A DNA stretch of 64,000 nt from Roseovarius sp. M141 (GTDB lineage: Bacteria > Pseudomonadota > Alphaproteobacteria > Rhodobacterales > Rhodobacteraceae): assembly GCF_024355225.1 (NCBI RefSeq), contig NZ_VCNH01000008.1:2170001-2234000 (forward strand), given 5' to 3'. The translations under genes and the position numbers were made by a program. Positions within the stretch are counted from its first letter, which is position 1. Every line of letters starts with the position of its first letter. The notes below the pieces were generated by a model. The model was not told where the DNA came from, made no database searches, and saw only the letters and a program-made list of their open reading frames with translations. Below, piece after piece: positions 27,379 to 36,957 of the stretch.

Positions 27379-28284
27379 TCATCTAATCTTATGTTCTTTA
27401 ACATTTTTTCGGTACGCGATGATTTCTTCCTGAACAAAGTCCCTAAATGCGGCAATGCGCTGGGAATGGCGCAACTCTTCAGGGTAGGCCAGATACACTG
27501 GTACTTCGACCGACTCAACTTCGGGTAGCACGCGTACGAGATTCGGAAAATCGAAAGTCAGGTAATCCGGCAGAATGCCGATTCCCAGATTGTGGATCAC
27601 GCCCTGAAGGACGCCAAAGTAGTTGTTGACATGCAACATTGACGAAATATCGTTCGTAATCAATTCCTTGACGAGATAGGTGGCGGCGCTGACCTGCGCG
27701 GAATTGGTATTTTGGCAGATCAGGCGGTGCTCGGACAGATCCTCGACCACCTCGGGGGTACCGCGCTGCTCCAAATACTCGGGTGAGGCGAAAAGGCCTA
27801 TATGTACACCCATCAGGCGCTTGCGAATCAGATCGGCCTGGCTGGGTTCCTTCATGCGAATTGCGATGTCGGCCTCGCGCATGGGCAGGTCCAGCACGCG
27901 TTCTTCCAGCATCAGGTCGATCTTGAGATCGGGGTATTTTTCATAGAGCTTGGCCAGACGTGGTGCCAGCCAGAGCGTGCCGAATCCGATCGTAGTGGTT
28001 ACGCGCAATTCACCGAAAACCTCATCCTCGCTGTCGCGGATGCGGGCGGTGGCGGTCTCTAGCCGTTTCATCATGGAACGCGTGGCTTCGAACAGCAGTT
28101 CGCCCTGCTCGGTCAGGATAAGGCCGCGCGCATGGCGGTGGAACAGGGTGGAGTCCAGCGTTTCCTCTAGCGAGCGCACCTGGCGGGACACGGCCGATTG
28201 CGACAGGTGAAGCTGATCGCCCGCATGCGTCAGGCTACCGGCATCGGCGACGGCGTGGAAAATTCTAAGTTTGTCCCAGTCCAT
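27379..28284 (-). CDS. LysR-type transcriptional regulator
   Basis: The 301-residue product has the LysR winged-helix domain at the N-terminus (MDWDKLRIFHAVADAGSLTHAGDQL with LSQSAVSRQVRSLEETL as recognition helix) and then a substrate-binding-protein-like effector domain (FGELRVTTTIGFGTLWLAPRL ... YLVKELITNDISSMLHV). It stands alone, divergent from murI. The ligand and targets are unknown. The ATG at 28284 was chosen because it begins the canonical domain; the open frame upstream is not conserved. Confidence 0.92.
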   Translation of the reverse strand: MDWDKLRIFHAVADAGSLTHAGDQLHLSQSAVSRQVRSLEETLDSTLFHRHARGLILTEQGELLFEATRSMMKRLETATARIRDSEDEVFGELRVTTTIGFGTLWLAPRLAKLYEKYPDLKIDLMLEERVLDLPMREADIAIRMKEPSQADLIRKRLMGVHIGLFASPEYLEQRGTPEVVEDLSEHRLICQNTNSAQVSAATYLVKELITNDISSMLHVNNYFGVLQGVIHNLGIGILPDYLTFDFPNLVRVLPEVESVEVPVYLAYPEELRHSQRIAAFRDFVQEEIIAYRKNVKEHKIR

Positions 28285-28467
28285 GCGTGCACGTGCCCAT
28301 CTGCTGTCAATGAAAACCAGCCTTATCAAATAAATGGCTTGGGTGCACTGAATGTTCGTGCGGCGCGGGAAATATCTGGCTGCGCGAACCCCACACCGCT
28401 GGGGCTGGCGCTTCGCGCGCCAGCGTTTTAAAATCGGGCAGCGCATAGCGCAGAGGAGAGCATCACG

Positions 28468-29280
28468 ATGGCGGTAGGGATTTTCGACAGCGGTCTGGGC
28501 GGGCTTACCGTGCTTCAGGCGATCGCGGCGCGGCTGCCGGATCAGCCGCTCGTCTATCTGGGCGACAACGCGCATGCGCCCTATGGTGTGCGTACCCAAG
28601 ACGACATTTTCGACCTGACCCGCGCGGGCGTGCAGCGCCTGTGGGATTGCGGCTGCGATCTGGTCGTGCTGGCCTGCAACACCGCCTCGGCTGCCGCGCT
28701 GCGCCGCATGCAGGAGGCGGGCGTGCCGCAGGGCAAGCGGGTGCTGGGCGTTTTCGTGCCGCTGATCGAGGCGCTGACCGAACGTGAATGGGGCGATAAT
28801 TCCCCCCCGCGCGAGGTGGCGGTGCGTCACGTGGCACTGTTCGCAACACCTGCGACCGTTGCATCACGCGCGTTCCAGCGCGAGCTGGCCTTTCGCGCCA
28901 TCGGCGTCGACGTCGAAGCGCAGGCCTGTGGCGGTGTCGTCGACGCCATCGAAGACGGCGACATGATTTTGGCAGGCGCGCTGGTGCGCGGTCATGTGGA
29001 TGCCTTGCGTCGCAAGCTGCCGAATCCGCAGGCGGCGGTGCTGGGCTGCACGCATTACCCGCTGCTTCAGGACGTATTTGCGCAGGCATTGGGGCCGGAC
29101 GTGACGGTCTATTCGCAGCCTGCACTGGTGGCTGAAAGTCTGGCGTATTATCTGGCTCGCCATCCCGAAATGGCAGGGACGGGCGGCGGGATCACCTATC
29201 TGACGACGGGTGATGCGGGCCGCGTGTCGGACCGCGCGACACAGTTTCTGCGCCATCCGGTGGAGTTTATTGCCGCATGA
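28468..29280 (+). CDS. murI: Glutamate racemase
   Basis: Supplies D-glutamate for peptidoglycan. The 270-residue product has the two catalytic cysteines in family motifs, [15 protein letters not shown] (about 70-84) and [13 protein letters not shown], and the N-terminal Asp-Ser in [32 protein letters not shown] precedes the ATG. It is followed 71 bases later by argC on the same strand. Confidence 0.95.
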   Translation: MAVGIFDSGLGGLTVLQAIAARLPDQPLVYLGDNAHAPYGVRTQDDIFDLTRAGVQRLWDCGCDLVVLACNTASAAALRRMQEAGVPQGKRVLGVFVPLIEALTEREWGDNSPPREVAVRHVALFATPATVASRAFQRELAFRAIGVDVEAQACGGVVDAIEDGDMILAGALVRGHVDALRRKLPNPQAAVLGCTHYPLLQDVFAQALGPDVTVYSQPALVAESLAYYLARHPEMAGTGGGITYLTTGDAGRVSDRATQFLRHPVEFIAA

Positions 29281-29351
29281 GGCTTGCGCGCCTTTGCCGC
29301 ATGGCGTGGGCCATCGAACCGGCCTAAACGGCCAGAGACATAAGGTATGAC

Positions 29352-30380
29352 ATGACGTACAACATCGCCATTCTGGGCGCTTCGGGCTACACCGGGGCCG
29401 AGTTGGTCCGCCTGATCGCCACGCATTCCAGCATGCGGATCGCCGCGCTTGCCGCGAACTCCAAGGCGGGGCAGCCCATGGCAGAGGTGTTTCCGCATCT
29501 GCGCCATCTGGATTTACCAGACCTGGTGACCATCGATCAGATTGATTTTTCTGGCATCGACCTGTGCTTTTGCGCGCTGCCGCACGCGACGAGCCAGGAA
29601 GTGATTGCCAAACTGCCGAAGGATCTGAAGATCGTCGATCTCAGCGCTGATTTTCGCCTGCGTGACCCGGCAGTATATAAAAAATGGTATGGCAGCGCGC
29701 ATGCCGCGCTAGAGTGTCAGGCCGAGGCTGTCTATGGCCTAACCGAATTTTATCGCGAGGAAATCCGCGCCGCTCGGCTGGTCGCCGGGACCGGATGCAA
29801 CGCGGCGACGGGGCAATATGCGCTGCGACCATTGATCGCGGGCGGCCTGATAGACCTCGACGACATTATCATCGACCTCAAGACCGGGGTGAGCGGCGCG
29901 GGCCGCAGTCTCAAGGAAAACCTGCTCCATGCCGAGCTGAGCGAGGGCGCACATGCATATGGCGTCGGTGGGACCCACCGCCATTTGGCGGAGTTCGATC
30001 AGGAGTTTAGCGCCATCGCAGGGCGACGGGTTCAAGTTCAGTTTACACCGCACTTGTTGCCTGCAAACAGGGGGATACTGGCCACTGTTTATGTGAAAGG
30101 TGAGGCGGAGGCCATTCATGCCGCGCTGTCGGATGCCTACGCAGCTGAGCCGTTTTTGCAGGTGCTTCCGTTTGGGCAGGTCCCCAGCACACGGCACATT
30201 CGCGGTAGCAACTTTTGCCACATAGGTGTGTCCGGCGACCGGATACCGGGCCGCACAATCGTGATCGCGGCGCTTGACAACCTGACCAAGGGGTCCAGCG
30301 GTCAGGCCTTGCAGAACGCCAACCTGATGTTAGGTGAGGATGAGACGGCCGGGCTGATGCTGGCCCCTGTTTTCCCGTAA
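29352..30380 (+). CDS. argC: N-acetyl-gamma-glutamyl-phosphate reductase
   Basis: NADPH-dependent third step of arginine biosynthesis. The 342-residue product has the dinucleotide motif [15 protein letters not shown] at 7-21, the catalytic Cys in [17 protein letters not shown], and [14 protein letters not shown] with the conserved His. The sequence TTTRxxRG-like [11 protein letters not shown] and [18 protein letters not shown] near the end are typical. The next gene downstream is ccmE. Confidence 0.95.
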   Translation: MTYNIAILGASGYTGAELVRLIATHSSMRIAALAANSKAGQPMAEVFPHLRHLDLPDLVTIDQIDFSGIDLCFCALPHATSQEVIAKLPKDLKIVDLSADFRLRDPAVYKKWYGSAHAALECQAEAVYGLTEFYREEIRAARLVAGTGCNAATGQYALRPLIAGGLIDLDDIIIDLKTGVSGAGRSLKENLLHAELSEGAHAYGVGGTHRHLAEFDQEFSAIAGRRVQVQFTPHLLPANRGILATVYVKGEAEAIHAALSDAYAAEPFLQVLPFGQVPSTRHIRGSNFCHIGVSGDRIPGRTIVIAALDNLTKGSSGQALQNANLMLGEDETAGLMLAPVFP

Positions 30381-30410
30381 CGAAAACTATAAAGAACGCG
30401 AGGCAATGCG

Positions 30411-30857
30411 ATGAAGTCGCTCAAGAAAAAGCGCAGGGTTCAGGTCATTGTCGTGGCAGCGGTTGCGCTGGTTTTGTCGACCGCGCTGATTGGGTACGCA
30501 ATGCGCGATGGCATCAATTTCTTTCGCTCACCAAGCGAGATCGTGGCTGATCCGCCCGGTCCGGGCGAGGTGTTCCGCATCGGCGGCTTGGTCGAGGCCG
30601 GTACACTGGTGCGAGGGAGTGGCGCCGAGGTGCGCTTTGCCGTGACGGATGGTGGTGCCAGCGTTCCGGTCAGTTATGTGGGCGTCCTGCCGGATTTGTT
30701 TGGCGAGGATCAGGGCATGGTCGGCCTTGGCAGTTATGACGGTGCGACCTTCCGGGCGACTGAAATTCTGGCCAAGCATGACGAATCCTACATGCCCAAA
30801 GAGGTCGTCGATGCGCTGAAGGAACAGGGCGTCTATCAGGCACCGGACGCCGACTAA
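30411..30857 (+). CDS. ccmE: Cytochrome c maturation protein CcmE (heme chaperone)
   Basis: Periplasmic, membrane-anchored protein that carries heme covalently to the CcmF/CcmH lyase. The 148-residue product has one N-terminal transmembrane helix (VIVVAAVALVLSTALIGYAM), an OB-fold body (FRIGGLVEAGTLVRG), and the heme-binding His in KHDESYMPKEV (about His124). It is separated from ccmF by two phage-like lysis genes. Confidence 0.95.
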   Translation: MKSLKKKRRVQVIVVAAVALVLSTALIGYAMRDGINFFRSPSEIVADPPGPGEVFRIGGLVEAGTLVRGSGAEVRFAVTDGGASVPVSYVGVLPDLFGEDQGMVGLGSYDGATFRATEILAKHDESYMPKEVVDALKEQGVYQAPDAD

Positions 30858-30938
30858 GCATCGCATTAACCAATTCCAGTCCATTTTTTTGCCCATGGCG
30901 GGGGATGGTCCCCGGCCCATGGATGCAAAGGCTGTGGC

Positions 30939-31550
30939 ATGGATCAAGTATACGAAATCGCTCGTGAAATTGTCGCCCGGGAGGGTGGGTTTGTAGACGA
31001 TCCGGACGATCCCGGCGGGGCGACGAAACATGGTGTGACCGTGCATACGATGCGCCGTCTGGGGCTGGACCTCAACGATGACGGGCGCATCGATACGCAG
31101 GATGTACGCCGCCTGACCAGCGCGGACGCCGAAAGGATATTTGTCCAGCATTACTATGCCCGCCCCGGCATCGACCGTTTGCCGGACGTGCTGCGCGCTG
31201 TTGTGTTCGATATGTATGTGAATGCGGGCGCCAATGCAGTGAAAATTCTTCAGCGGCTTTTGCGTCAGATGGGGCAGGACGTGGTCGTCGACGGTGTGAT
31301 TGGCCCACAGACGGCAGATGCCGCCGATGCAGCGGCCCGTGCGGCGCCGGGACATCTGGCCGACGCCTATGCCATCGCACGGCGCAATTATTATCTGCGA
31401 CTTGCTGATCGCCGCCCGGCCAGCCGCAAATTTGCCCGAACGCGGGCAGGCGGCAAAGGTGGCTGGATTCTGCGCGCCGAATACTTCATGTCGCAGCGCT
31501 ATCGCATGACGGACGCGGAATTTGCTGAACGGGTGGAGCTATGGGATTGA
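30939..31550 (+). CDS. GTA-type endolysin, holin-associated N-acetylmuramidase (GH108 / DUF847 type)
   Basis: Peptidoglycan hydrolase of 203 residues. It begins DQVYEIAREIVAREGGFVDDPDDPGGATKHGVT, with the Glu-Gly-Gly and DDPGG-TKHG signature of the secretion-activator muramidases; the catalytic Glu is about residue 15. A C-terminal peptidoglycan-binding part contains VVDGVIGPQTADA. In Rhodobacter capsulatus the gene-transfer-agent endolysin and holin lie away from the capsid cluster, so this pair most likely releases GTA particles. Its 3' end overlaps the holin start by 10 bases. Confidence 0.88.
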   Translation: MDQVYEIAREIVAREGGFVDDPDDPGGATKHGVTVHTMRRLGLDLNDDGRIDTQDVRRLTSADAERIFVQHYYARPGIDRLPDVLRAVVFDMYVNAGANAVKILQRLLRQMGQDVVVDGVIGPQTADAADAAARAAPGHLADAYAIARRNYYLRLADRRPASRKFARTRAGGKGGWILRAEYFMSQRYRMTDAEFAERVELWD

Positions 31551-32116
31551 TCGGCAAGATCCTGACGACGCTGTTTGGCGACAATCGCAACGTGGTTGCG
31601 CGCACGGCTGAGGTCTTTCGCGAAAACGCCGAGGCCGGTGCGGCCCGGCAAACAGCCGAGAGGGGCGCAGCCCTGTCCCAGTTCGAGGGTGAATTTGCCG
31701 CTGCGCGGGCTGGCTGGTTTGACCGGTTCATGGACGGGGTCAACCGTCTGCCGCGCCCGGCGATGGCGCTGGGGACGATGGGCCTTTTTGTTGCGGCGAT
31801 GGTCGATCCGGTTTGGTTTGCGGCGCGCATGCAGGGTATCGCGCTGGTGCCTGAGCCGCTGTGGTGGCTGCTGGGGGTGATCGTATCGTTCTATTTCGGT
31901 GCGCGTCATCAGTTCAAAGGCCAAAACTTCCAGCGTTCCATCGTGCAGAGCGCCGCGCGCGCCCCTCAGATCGCGGCCAGCATAGAGGCGCTGGAGCGCG
32001 CGCATCCCACGCGCCCGCACGTTGCCGATACCGGTAGCGATGCGGATGCCGCCCTGACCGTGACCCGGCCCGAGGCAAATCCGGCCCTGCAAGCGTGGCG
32101 CGGGCGCGAGCGCTGA
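31541..32116 (+). CDS. GTA-type 3TM holin
   Basis: The 191-residue product matches the GTA_holin_3TM family in pattern. It begins MGLIGKILTTLFGDNRNVV with an amphipathic start, then has hydrophobic segments MALGTMGLFVAAMVDPVWF and LWWLLGVIVSFYFGARHQFKG. It would permeabilise the inner membrane so that the adjacent endolysin reaches the wall. GGTGGAGCT precedes its ATG inside the end of the endolysin gene, so the two are coupled. Confidence 0.88.
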   Translation: MGLIGKILTTLFGDNRNVVARTAEVFRENAEAGAARQTAERGAALSQFEGEFAAARAGWFDRFMDGVNRLPRPAMALGTMGLFVAAMVDPVWFAARMQGIALVPEPLWWLLGVIVSFYFGARHQFKGQNFQRSIVQSAARAPQIAASIEALERAHPTRPHVADTGSDADAALTVTRPEANPALQAWRGRER

Positions 32117-32195
32117 CAGTGCCCGCGACAATCTGAACCGCCCCGCGCGCGCGAATCCCTTGGTCGCGGGGCGGCGCGCGGGTTATACAGCGGGC

Positions 32196-34172
32196 ATGAT
32201 TACAGAACTCGGCCATTTCGCCCTTATTCTAGCCTTCGCCATTGCATGCGTTCAGGCCACAGTCCCACTGATCGGCGCGCAAAAGCGCTGGAGCGGGTGG
32301 ATGGCCGTGGGCGACACTGCGGCGGGCCTGCAATTTTTGATGATTGCGGTCTCCTTTGCGGCGCTGACGCATGCCTTTGTCACCTCGGATTTCTCGCTGC
32401 GGTTGGTCACGCTGAACAGCCACTCGGCAAAGCCGATGCTGTACAAGATCACCGGCGTTTGGGGCAATCATGAGGGGTCCATGCTGCTATGGGTGCTGAT
32501 CGTAGCACTTTTTGGGGCCTGCGCTGCGTGGTTCGGGGGCAATTTGCCGCCCAGCTTGCGGGCGCGGGTTCTGGCGGTGCAGGGGATGATAGGCGTGGCA
32601 TTTCTTGCCTTTATCATCTTTACCTCGAATCCGTTTTTGCGCCTGGCAATGCCGCCGCTGGACGGGCAGGATCTGAACCCGCTGCTGCAGGATCCCGGCC
32701 TCGCGTTTCATCCGCCGTTTTTGTACGGGGGCTATGTCGGTCTATCGATGACGTTCAGCTTTGCCATTGCTGCCCTGATCGAGGGGCGCGTTGATGCGGC
32801 TTGGGGCCGCTGGGTGCGGCCCTATACGCTGGCCGCATGGATTTTTCTAACCATCGGGATCGCCTTGGGTAGTTGGTGGGCTTATTACGAGCTGGGCTGG
32901 GGCGGTTTCTGGTTCTGGGATCCGGTGGAAAACGCCAGCTTCATGCCTTGGCTGATCGCTGCGGCCCTGTTGCACTCGGCCATCGTTGTGGAAAAGCGGG
33001 AAAGCCTGAAAAGCTGGACAATCCTGCTGGCCATCATTGCCTTCGGTTTTTCCATGATCGGCGCGTTCATTACGCGCTCGGGCGTCCTGACCTCGGTTCA
33101 TGCCTTTGCGAACGACCCGGAGCGGGGGATGTTCCTGCTGGGCATTACCGCGATCTTCATGATGGGCGGACTGACGATGTTCGCCGCACGCGCCAACGTG
33201 ATGCAGGCGCGCGGGGTCTTTTCGCTCAGCAGTCGCGAATCGATGCTGCTGGTGAACAACGTTCTGCTGGGCGTCGCGGCCTTTGTCGTATTTGTCGGAA
33301 CGATCTGGCCGCTGGTGTCAGAGCTGTTCTTTGACCGCAAACTATCGGTTGGCGCGCCGTTTTTTGACAAGGCGTTCACACCCTTCATGATCCTTTTGGG
33401 TCTGGCGCTGCCGATTGGCGCGATGATGCCGTGGAAGCGCGGCCAGATGCGGCGCGCCTTGCGCCAACTGGCCCCGGCGGCGACGCTGGCAATTGCGGTG
33501 CTGGGCCTTGCATGGACCATGCAGGGCGGGCGCAGCCTGCTGGGCCCCTTTGGGTTGATGCTGGGCACCTGGCTGGTGGCCGGGGCGGCGACGGATCTAT
33601 GGTCGCGCACTGGCACAGGCGGGATTTCAGGGCGATTTGGCCGTCTGCGGCGGTTGCCGCGCGCCGATTGGGGCAAGGCAGTGGCGCATGCAGGCCTGGG
33701 TGTCACGATGGCGGGCGTTGCAGGCGTACTGGCCTGGCAGACCGAAGATATCCGCGTGGTCGAAACCGGCGACAGCTTCGATCTGTCGGGCTATACGCTG
33801 ACGCTGACGGATGTGCGGCAGGAAAACGGGCCCAACTACGGCGCGACCATCGCCGACGTCACCCTCGTGCGGGGTGACCGGATAATTTCAACCCTGCATC
33901 CTGAAAAGCGATACTATCCCGTCGCGGACATGCCGACGACCGAGGCGGCGATCGACATCGGGTTTTTCCGCGACGTTTACGTCGTGATCGGCGATCCGCA
34001 GGACGGGGGCGGCTGGGCGATGCGCAGCTACTACAAACCGCTGGCAAACTGGATCTGGGGCGGTGCATTGCTGATGGCCCTCGGCGGCGGGCTGTCGCTC
34101 AGCGACCGGCGCTATCGCGTGGCTGCCGGCGCGCGCAAGGCCGCACCCGCAGCAAAGGTGCCAGCGGAATGA
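32196..34172 (+). CDS. ccmF: Cytochrome c heme lyase subunit CcmF
   Basis: Large inner-membrane protein that joins heme to apocytochrome c. The 658-residue product has about 15 hydrophobic helices. It carries the tryptophan-rich heme-handling motif in GSWWAYYELGWGGFWFWDPVEN (Trp-rich, about 229-250), which marks the CcmF/CcmC family, and KITGVWGNHEGSMLLWV. The ATG at 32196 (MITELGHFALILAF) is the natural start; upstream frame is unlike the family. Its stop overlaps the ccmH ATG. Confidence 0.96.
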   Translation: MITELGHFALILAFAIACVQATVPLIGAQKRWSGWMAVGDTAAGLQFLMIAVSFAALTHAFVTSDFSLRLVTLNSHSAKPMLYKITGVWGNHEGSMLLWVLIVALFGACAAWFGGNLPPSLRARVLAVQGMIGVAFLAFIIFTSNPFLRLAMPPLDGQDLNPLLQDPGLAFHPPFLYGGYVGLSMTFSFAIAALIEGRVDAAWGRWVRPYTLAAWIFLTIGIALGSWWAYYELGWGGFWFWDPVENASFMPWLIAAALLHSAIVVEKRESLKSWTILLAIIAFGFSMIGAFITRSGVLTSVHAFANDPERGMFLLGITAIFMMGGLTMFAARANVMQARGVFSLSSRESMLLVNNVLLGVAAFVVFVGTIWPLVSELFFDRKLSVGAPFFDKAFTPFMILLGLALPIGAMMPWKRGQMRRALRQLAPAATLAIAVLGLAWTMQGGRSLLGPFGLMLGTWLVAGAATDLWSRTGTGGISGRFGRLRRLPRADWGKAVAHAGLGVTMAGVAGVLAWQTEDIRVVETGDSFDLSGYTLTLTDVRQENGPNYGATIADVTLVRGDRIISTLHPEKRYYPVADMPTTEAAIDIGFFRDVYVVIGDPQDGGGWAMRSYYKPLANWIWGGALLMALGGGLSLSDRRYRVAAGARKAAPAAKVPAE

Positions 34173-34618
34173 GGCGGCTGGTGCTGATCCTGTGCTTGCT
34201 GGCCGGCCCGCTTGCCGCCGTGCAGCCCAACGAAATGCTGGACGATCCAGCGCTCGAGGCACGGGCGCGCGATATCTCAAAGGGGCTGCGTTGCCTGGTC
34301 TGCCAGAACGAGAATATCGATGATTCGAACGCCTCGCTTGCGCATGACCTGCGCGTTCTGGTGCGCGACCGGCTGACCGCCGGAGATAGCGACGCCGAAA
34401 CTGTCGATTTCATCGTGGATCGGTACGGCGAATATGTGCTGCTAGAGCCACGCGCGACCGGTAGCACGCTGGCATTGTGGCTGGCAGGACCTGCAATGCT
34501 GCTGCTGGGCGCGGGCGTTGCATTGGCTTATGTCCGAAGGCGCGGTCGCGCTGCGCCGGAAGATGCCCGTTTGAGCGAAGACGAGACCGCCCGGCTGCGT
34601 GATATCCTGAAAGAATGA
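34169..34618 (+). CDS. ccmH: Cytochrome c-type biogenesis protein CcmH
   Basis: Membrane-anchored thioredoxin-like protein that reduces apocytochrome c cysteines. The 149-residue product has a signal peptide (MRRLVLILCLLAGPLAA), the redox motif LRCLVCQNENIDDSNA (Cys-x-x-Cys about 43-46), and a C-terminal membrane helix (LALWLAGPAMLLLGAGVALAYV). It is coupled to ccmF by an ATGA overlap. Confidence 0.95.
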   Translation: MRRLVLILCLLAGPLAAVQPNEMLDDPALEARARDISKGLRCLVCQNENIDDSNASLAHDLRVLVRDRLTAGDSDAETVDFIVDRYGEYVLLEPRATGSTLALWLAGPAMLLLGAGVALAYVRRRGRAAPEDARLSEDETARLRDILKE

Positions 34619-34625
34619 GGCCCCC

Positions 34626-35405
34626 ATGAAGGACTACGCGACCATAACGCTGGATATTGCAGATGATATCGCAGTGCTGCGGCTGAACCGCCCGGACAAG
34701 ATGAACGCGTTGAACACGGTCATGCGTGCCGAAATCACTGATGCCACAGCTTTTGCCAGCCGCAGTGCGCGTGCTCTGGTGCTGACCGGCAACGGCAGGG
34801 CATTTTGCGCGGGTCAGGATCTGAGCGATGCAGGAACCGCCGCCGCGCTGGATCTGGAGCGCGTGCTGCGCGACGAATATGTGCCCATGCTGCGCGCCAT
34901 CGGGGATTGTCCGATCCCCACTATTGCCGCCGTCAATGGCCCCGCAGCCGGGGCCGGCGCCAACCTTGCCCTGTCTGCCGATGTGGTGATCGCGGCGCAC
35001 AGTGCGTATTTCATGCAGGCCTTCACGCGTATCGGCTTGATGCCGGATGCGGGCGGAACTTACTGGCTGCCTCGCCAGATCGGCGCGGCCAAGGCGATGG
35101 GCGCAGCCCTCTTTGCCGAGCCGATCAGCGCTGTCGATGCTGCCAGGTGGGGTATGATCTGGGAGGCCGTGCCTGATATGGATTTCGACGCCCACTGGCG
35201 CGCCCGCGCCGCGCATCTGGCAGCCGGCCCGACCGAAAGCTACCGCCACCTGAAGACCGCGATCCGCGGCAGTTGGGACAACAGCCATGACACACAGCTC
35301 GATCTGGAAGCACGGTTGCAGGGCGCCTGCGGTCAAACGCGCGACTTCAAAGAGGGGATCGTTGCTTTTCTGGACAAGCGCGCCGCCCAATTCGAGGGAC
35401 GCTGA
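34626..35405 (+). CDS. Enoyl-CoA hydratase/isomerase (PaaG-like)
   Basis: Crotonase-fold enzyme of 259 residues. The oxyanion-hole regions are RAFCAGQDLSD and AAVNGPAAGAGANLALSADVVIA, and the acidic region is RIGLMPDAGGTYWLPRQIG. The presence of an Asp rather than the two-Glu pair of hydratases fits PaaG-type isomerases of phenylacetate catabolism, but no paa genes are nearby. The ATG follows ccmH by 7 bases, so it may be cotranscribed. Confidence 0.85.
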   Translation: MKDYATITLDIADDIAVLRLNRPDKMNALNTVMRAEITDATAFASRSARALVLTGNGRAFCAGQDLSDAGTAAALDLERVLRDEYVPMLRAIGDCPIPTIAAVNGPAAGAGANLALSADVVIAAHSAYFMQAFTRIGLMPDAGGTYWLPRQIGAAKAMGAALFAEPISAVDAARWGMIWEAVPDMDFDAHWRARAAHLAAGPTESYRHLKTAIRGSWDNSHDTQLDLEARLQGACGQTRDFKEGIVAFLDKRAAQFEGR

Positions 35406-35473
35406 CCCCGACACCGCGAGGGTCTCTTGCTTCTGGGCGAGGAGACACTGATCGCAAAAAATGTAGAAATCAG

Positions 35474-35509
35474 CCCTTTCTTCTTGCTAAAAATATCCCC
35501 GCCGGAGGC
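35474..35509 (-). repeat. Extragenic repeat, copy 2
   Basis: On the minus strand the segment reads CCTCCGGCGGGGATATTTTTAGCAAGAAGAAAGGG in parts: GGCGGGGATATTTTTAGC then AAGAAGAAAGGG. The same order of elements occurs at 17870-17904. It sits in the convergent gap between the enoyl-CoA hydratase gene and gltA. Confidence 0.45.
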
Positions 35510-35536
35510 ATAATTGTTCTGACTTATACATATGCA

Positions 35537-35565
35537 AAAGGCGCACCCGATACGGATGCGCCTTT
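35537..35565. terminator. Hairpin terminator at the gltA 3' end
   Basis: AAAGGCGCA (35537-35545) pairs with TGCGCCTTT (35557-35565), and the loop itself contains a CCG/CGG pair. The A and T flanks let it act on both strands; it lies 20 bases beyond the gltA stop codon. Confidence 0.75.
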
Positions 35566-35584
35566 GTCGTTTCAAAGGGCCGCT

Positions 35585-36880
35585 TTAGCGGTTTTCAATA
35601 TCGACGTAGTCGCGAAGAGTCGCGCCGACATATAGCTGGCGGGGGCGTCCGATTTTCAGTTGCGGATCGGCAATCATTTCCTTCCACTGCGAAATCCAGC
35701 CCACCGTGCGCGACACGGCAAAGATCGCCGTGAACATCGAGGTCGGGAACCCCATCGCCTCGAGAATGATGCCCGAATAGAAATCGACGTTCGGGAACAG
35801 CTTCTTCTCGGCAAAGTATGGATCGTCGAGCGCCTGTCTTTCCAGCTCTTTGGCCACTTGGAGCGTCGGGTTGTCCTCAATCCCCATCAGCTCCAGAACC
35901 TCGTCGGCTGATTGCTTCATCACCGTCGCGCGGGGATCGAAATTCTTGTAGACGCGGTGGCCAAAGCCCATCAGGCGGAAGGGATCGTTCTTGTCCTTGG
36001 CACGTGCGATGAATTCCGGGATGCGGTCGACAGTCCCGATTTCGCGCAGCATCTCCAGGCAGGCCTGATTGGCGCCGCCATGGGCCGGACCCCAAAGGCA
36101 GGCGATGCCGGCCGCGATACAGGCAAACGGATTCGCGCCCGAGGACGACGCCAAACGCACTGTCGACGTCGAGGCGTTTTGTTCGTGATCCGCGTGCAGG
36201 GTAAAGATACGGTCCATGGCACGGCTCAGGATCGGGTTTACCTCGTAATCCTCGGACGGAACGGCAAAGCACATGCGCAGGAAGTTCGACGCATAGTCAA
36301 GCTCGTTGCGTGGGTAGATGAATGGCTGACCGATGGTGTATTTATAGGCCATCGCCGCGATTGTCGGCATCTTGGCGATCATGCGCACCGAAGCCACCTC
36401 GCGCTGCCACGGATCGTTCACATCGGTGCTGTCATGATAGAATGCGCTGAGCGCGCCGACGACGCCAACCATGATGGCCATCGGGGGCGCGTCACGGCGA
36501 AAACCGCGGAAAAGAAAATGCAGCTGCTCGTGCAGCATCGTGTGTTTCGTCACGCGGCTCTCGAAATCCTCCAGCTGCGCGGCCGAGGGCAATTCGCCGT
36601 AAAGCAGCAGGTAGCAAACTTCGAGATAATGGGAATTTCCGGCCAGCTGTTCGATCGGATAGCCACGATGCAGCAATTCGCCCTTTTCGCCGTCAATAAA
36701 GGTGATGGTGCTGTCGCAGCTGGCGGTCGATGTGAAACCCGGATCGTAGGTAAAGACGCCTGCCTGACCGTACAGCTTGCGAATGTCGATCACGTCCGGC
36801 CCCAATGTGGGCGAATGAACCGGCAGCTCGTATTCTTTGCCGTTAAGATTTAGCGTTGCGGATTTCTGGTCATCGGCCAT
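35585..36880 (-). CDS. gltA: Citrate synthase
   Basis: Condenses acetyl-CoA and oxaloacetate at the entry of the TCA cycle. The 431-residue product is the hexameric gram-negative type. It starts [27 protein letters not shown] and has [25 protein letters not shown], the catalytic His in [16 protein letters not shown] and [14 protein letters not shown], and the Asp region IILEAMGFP. It is the only TCA gene in the window and stands next to gltX. Confidence 0.97.
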   Translation of the reverse strand: MADDQKSATLNLNGKEYELPVHSPTLGPDVIDIRKLYGQAGVFTYDPGFTSTASCDSTITFIDGEKGELLHRGYPIEQLAGNSHYLEVCYLLLYGELPSAAQLEDFESRVTKHTMLHEQLHFLFRGFRRDAPPMAIMVGVVGALSAFYHDSTDVNDPWQREVASVRMIAKMPTIAAMAYKYTIGQPFIYPRNELDYASNFLRMCFAVPSEDYEVNPILSRAMDRIFTLHADHEQNASTSTVRLASSSGANPFACIAAGIACLWGPAHGGANQACLEMLREIGTVDRIPEFIARAKDKNDPFRLMGFGHRVYKNFDPRATVMKQSADEVLELMGIEDNPTLQVAKELERQALDDPYFAEKKLFPNVDFYSGIILEAMGFPTSMFTAIFAVSRTVGWISQWKEMIADPQLKIGRPRQLYVGATLRDYVDIENR

Positions 36881-36957
36881 TCAGCGCTCTCCTTGTTGCA
36901 GCCCGCGTGCCACCGAGGCAGCACGGGCTGGATAAATCCAATGGCCTTCAAGAGTGG

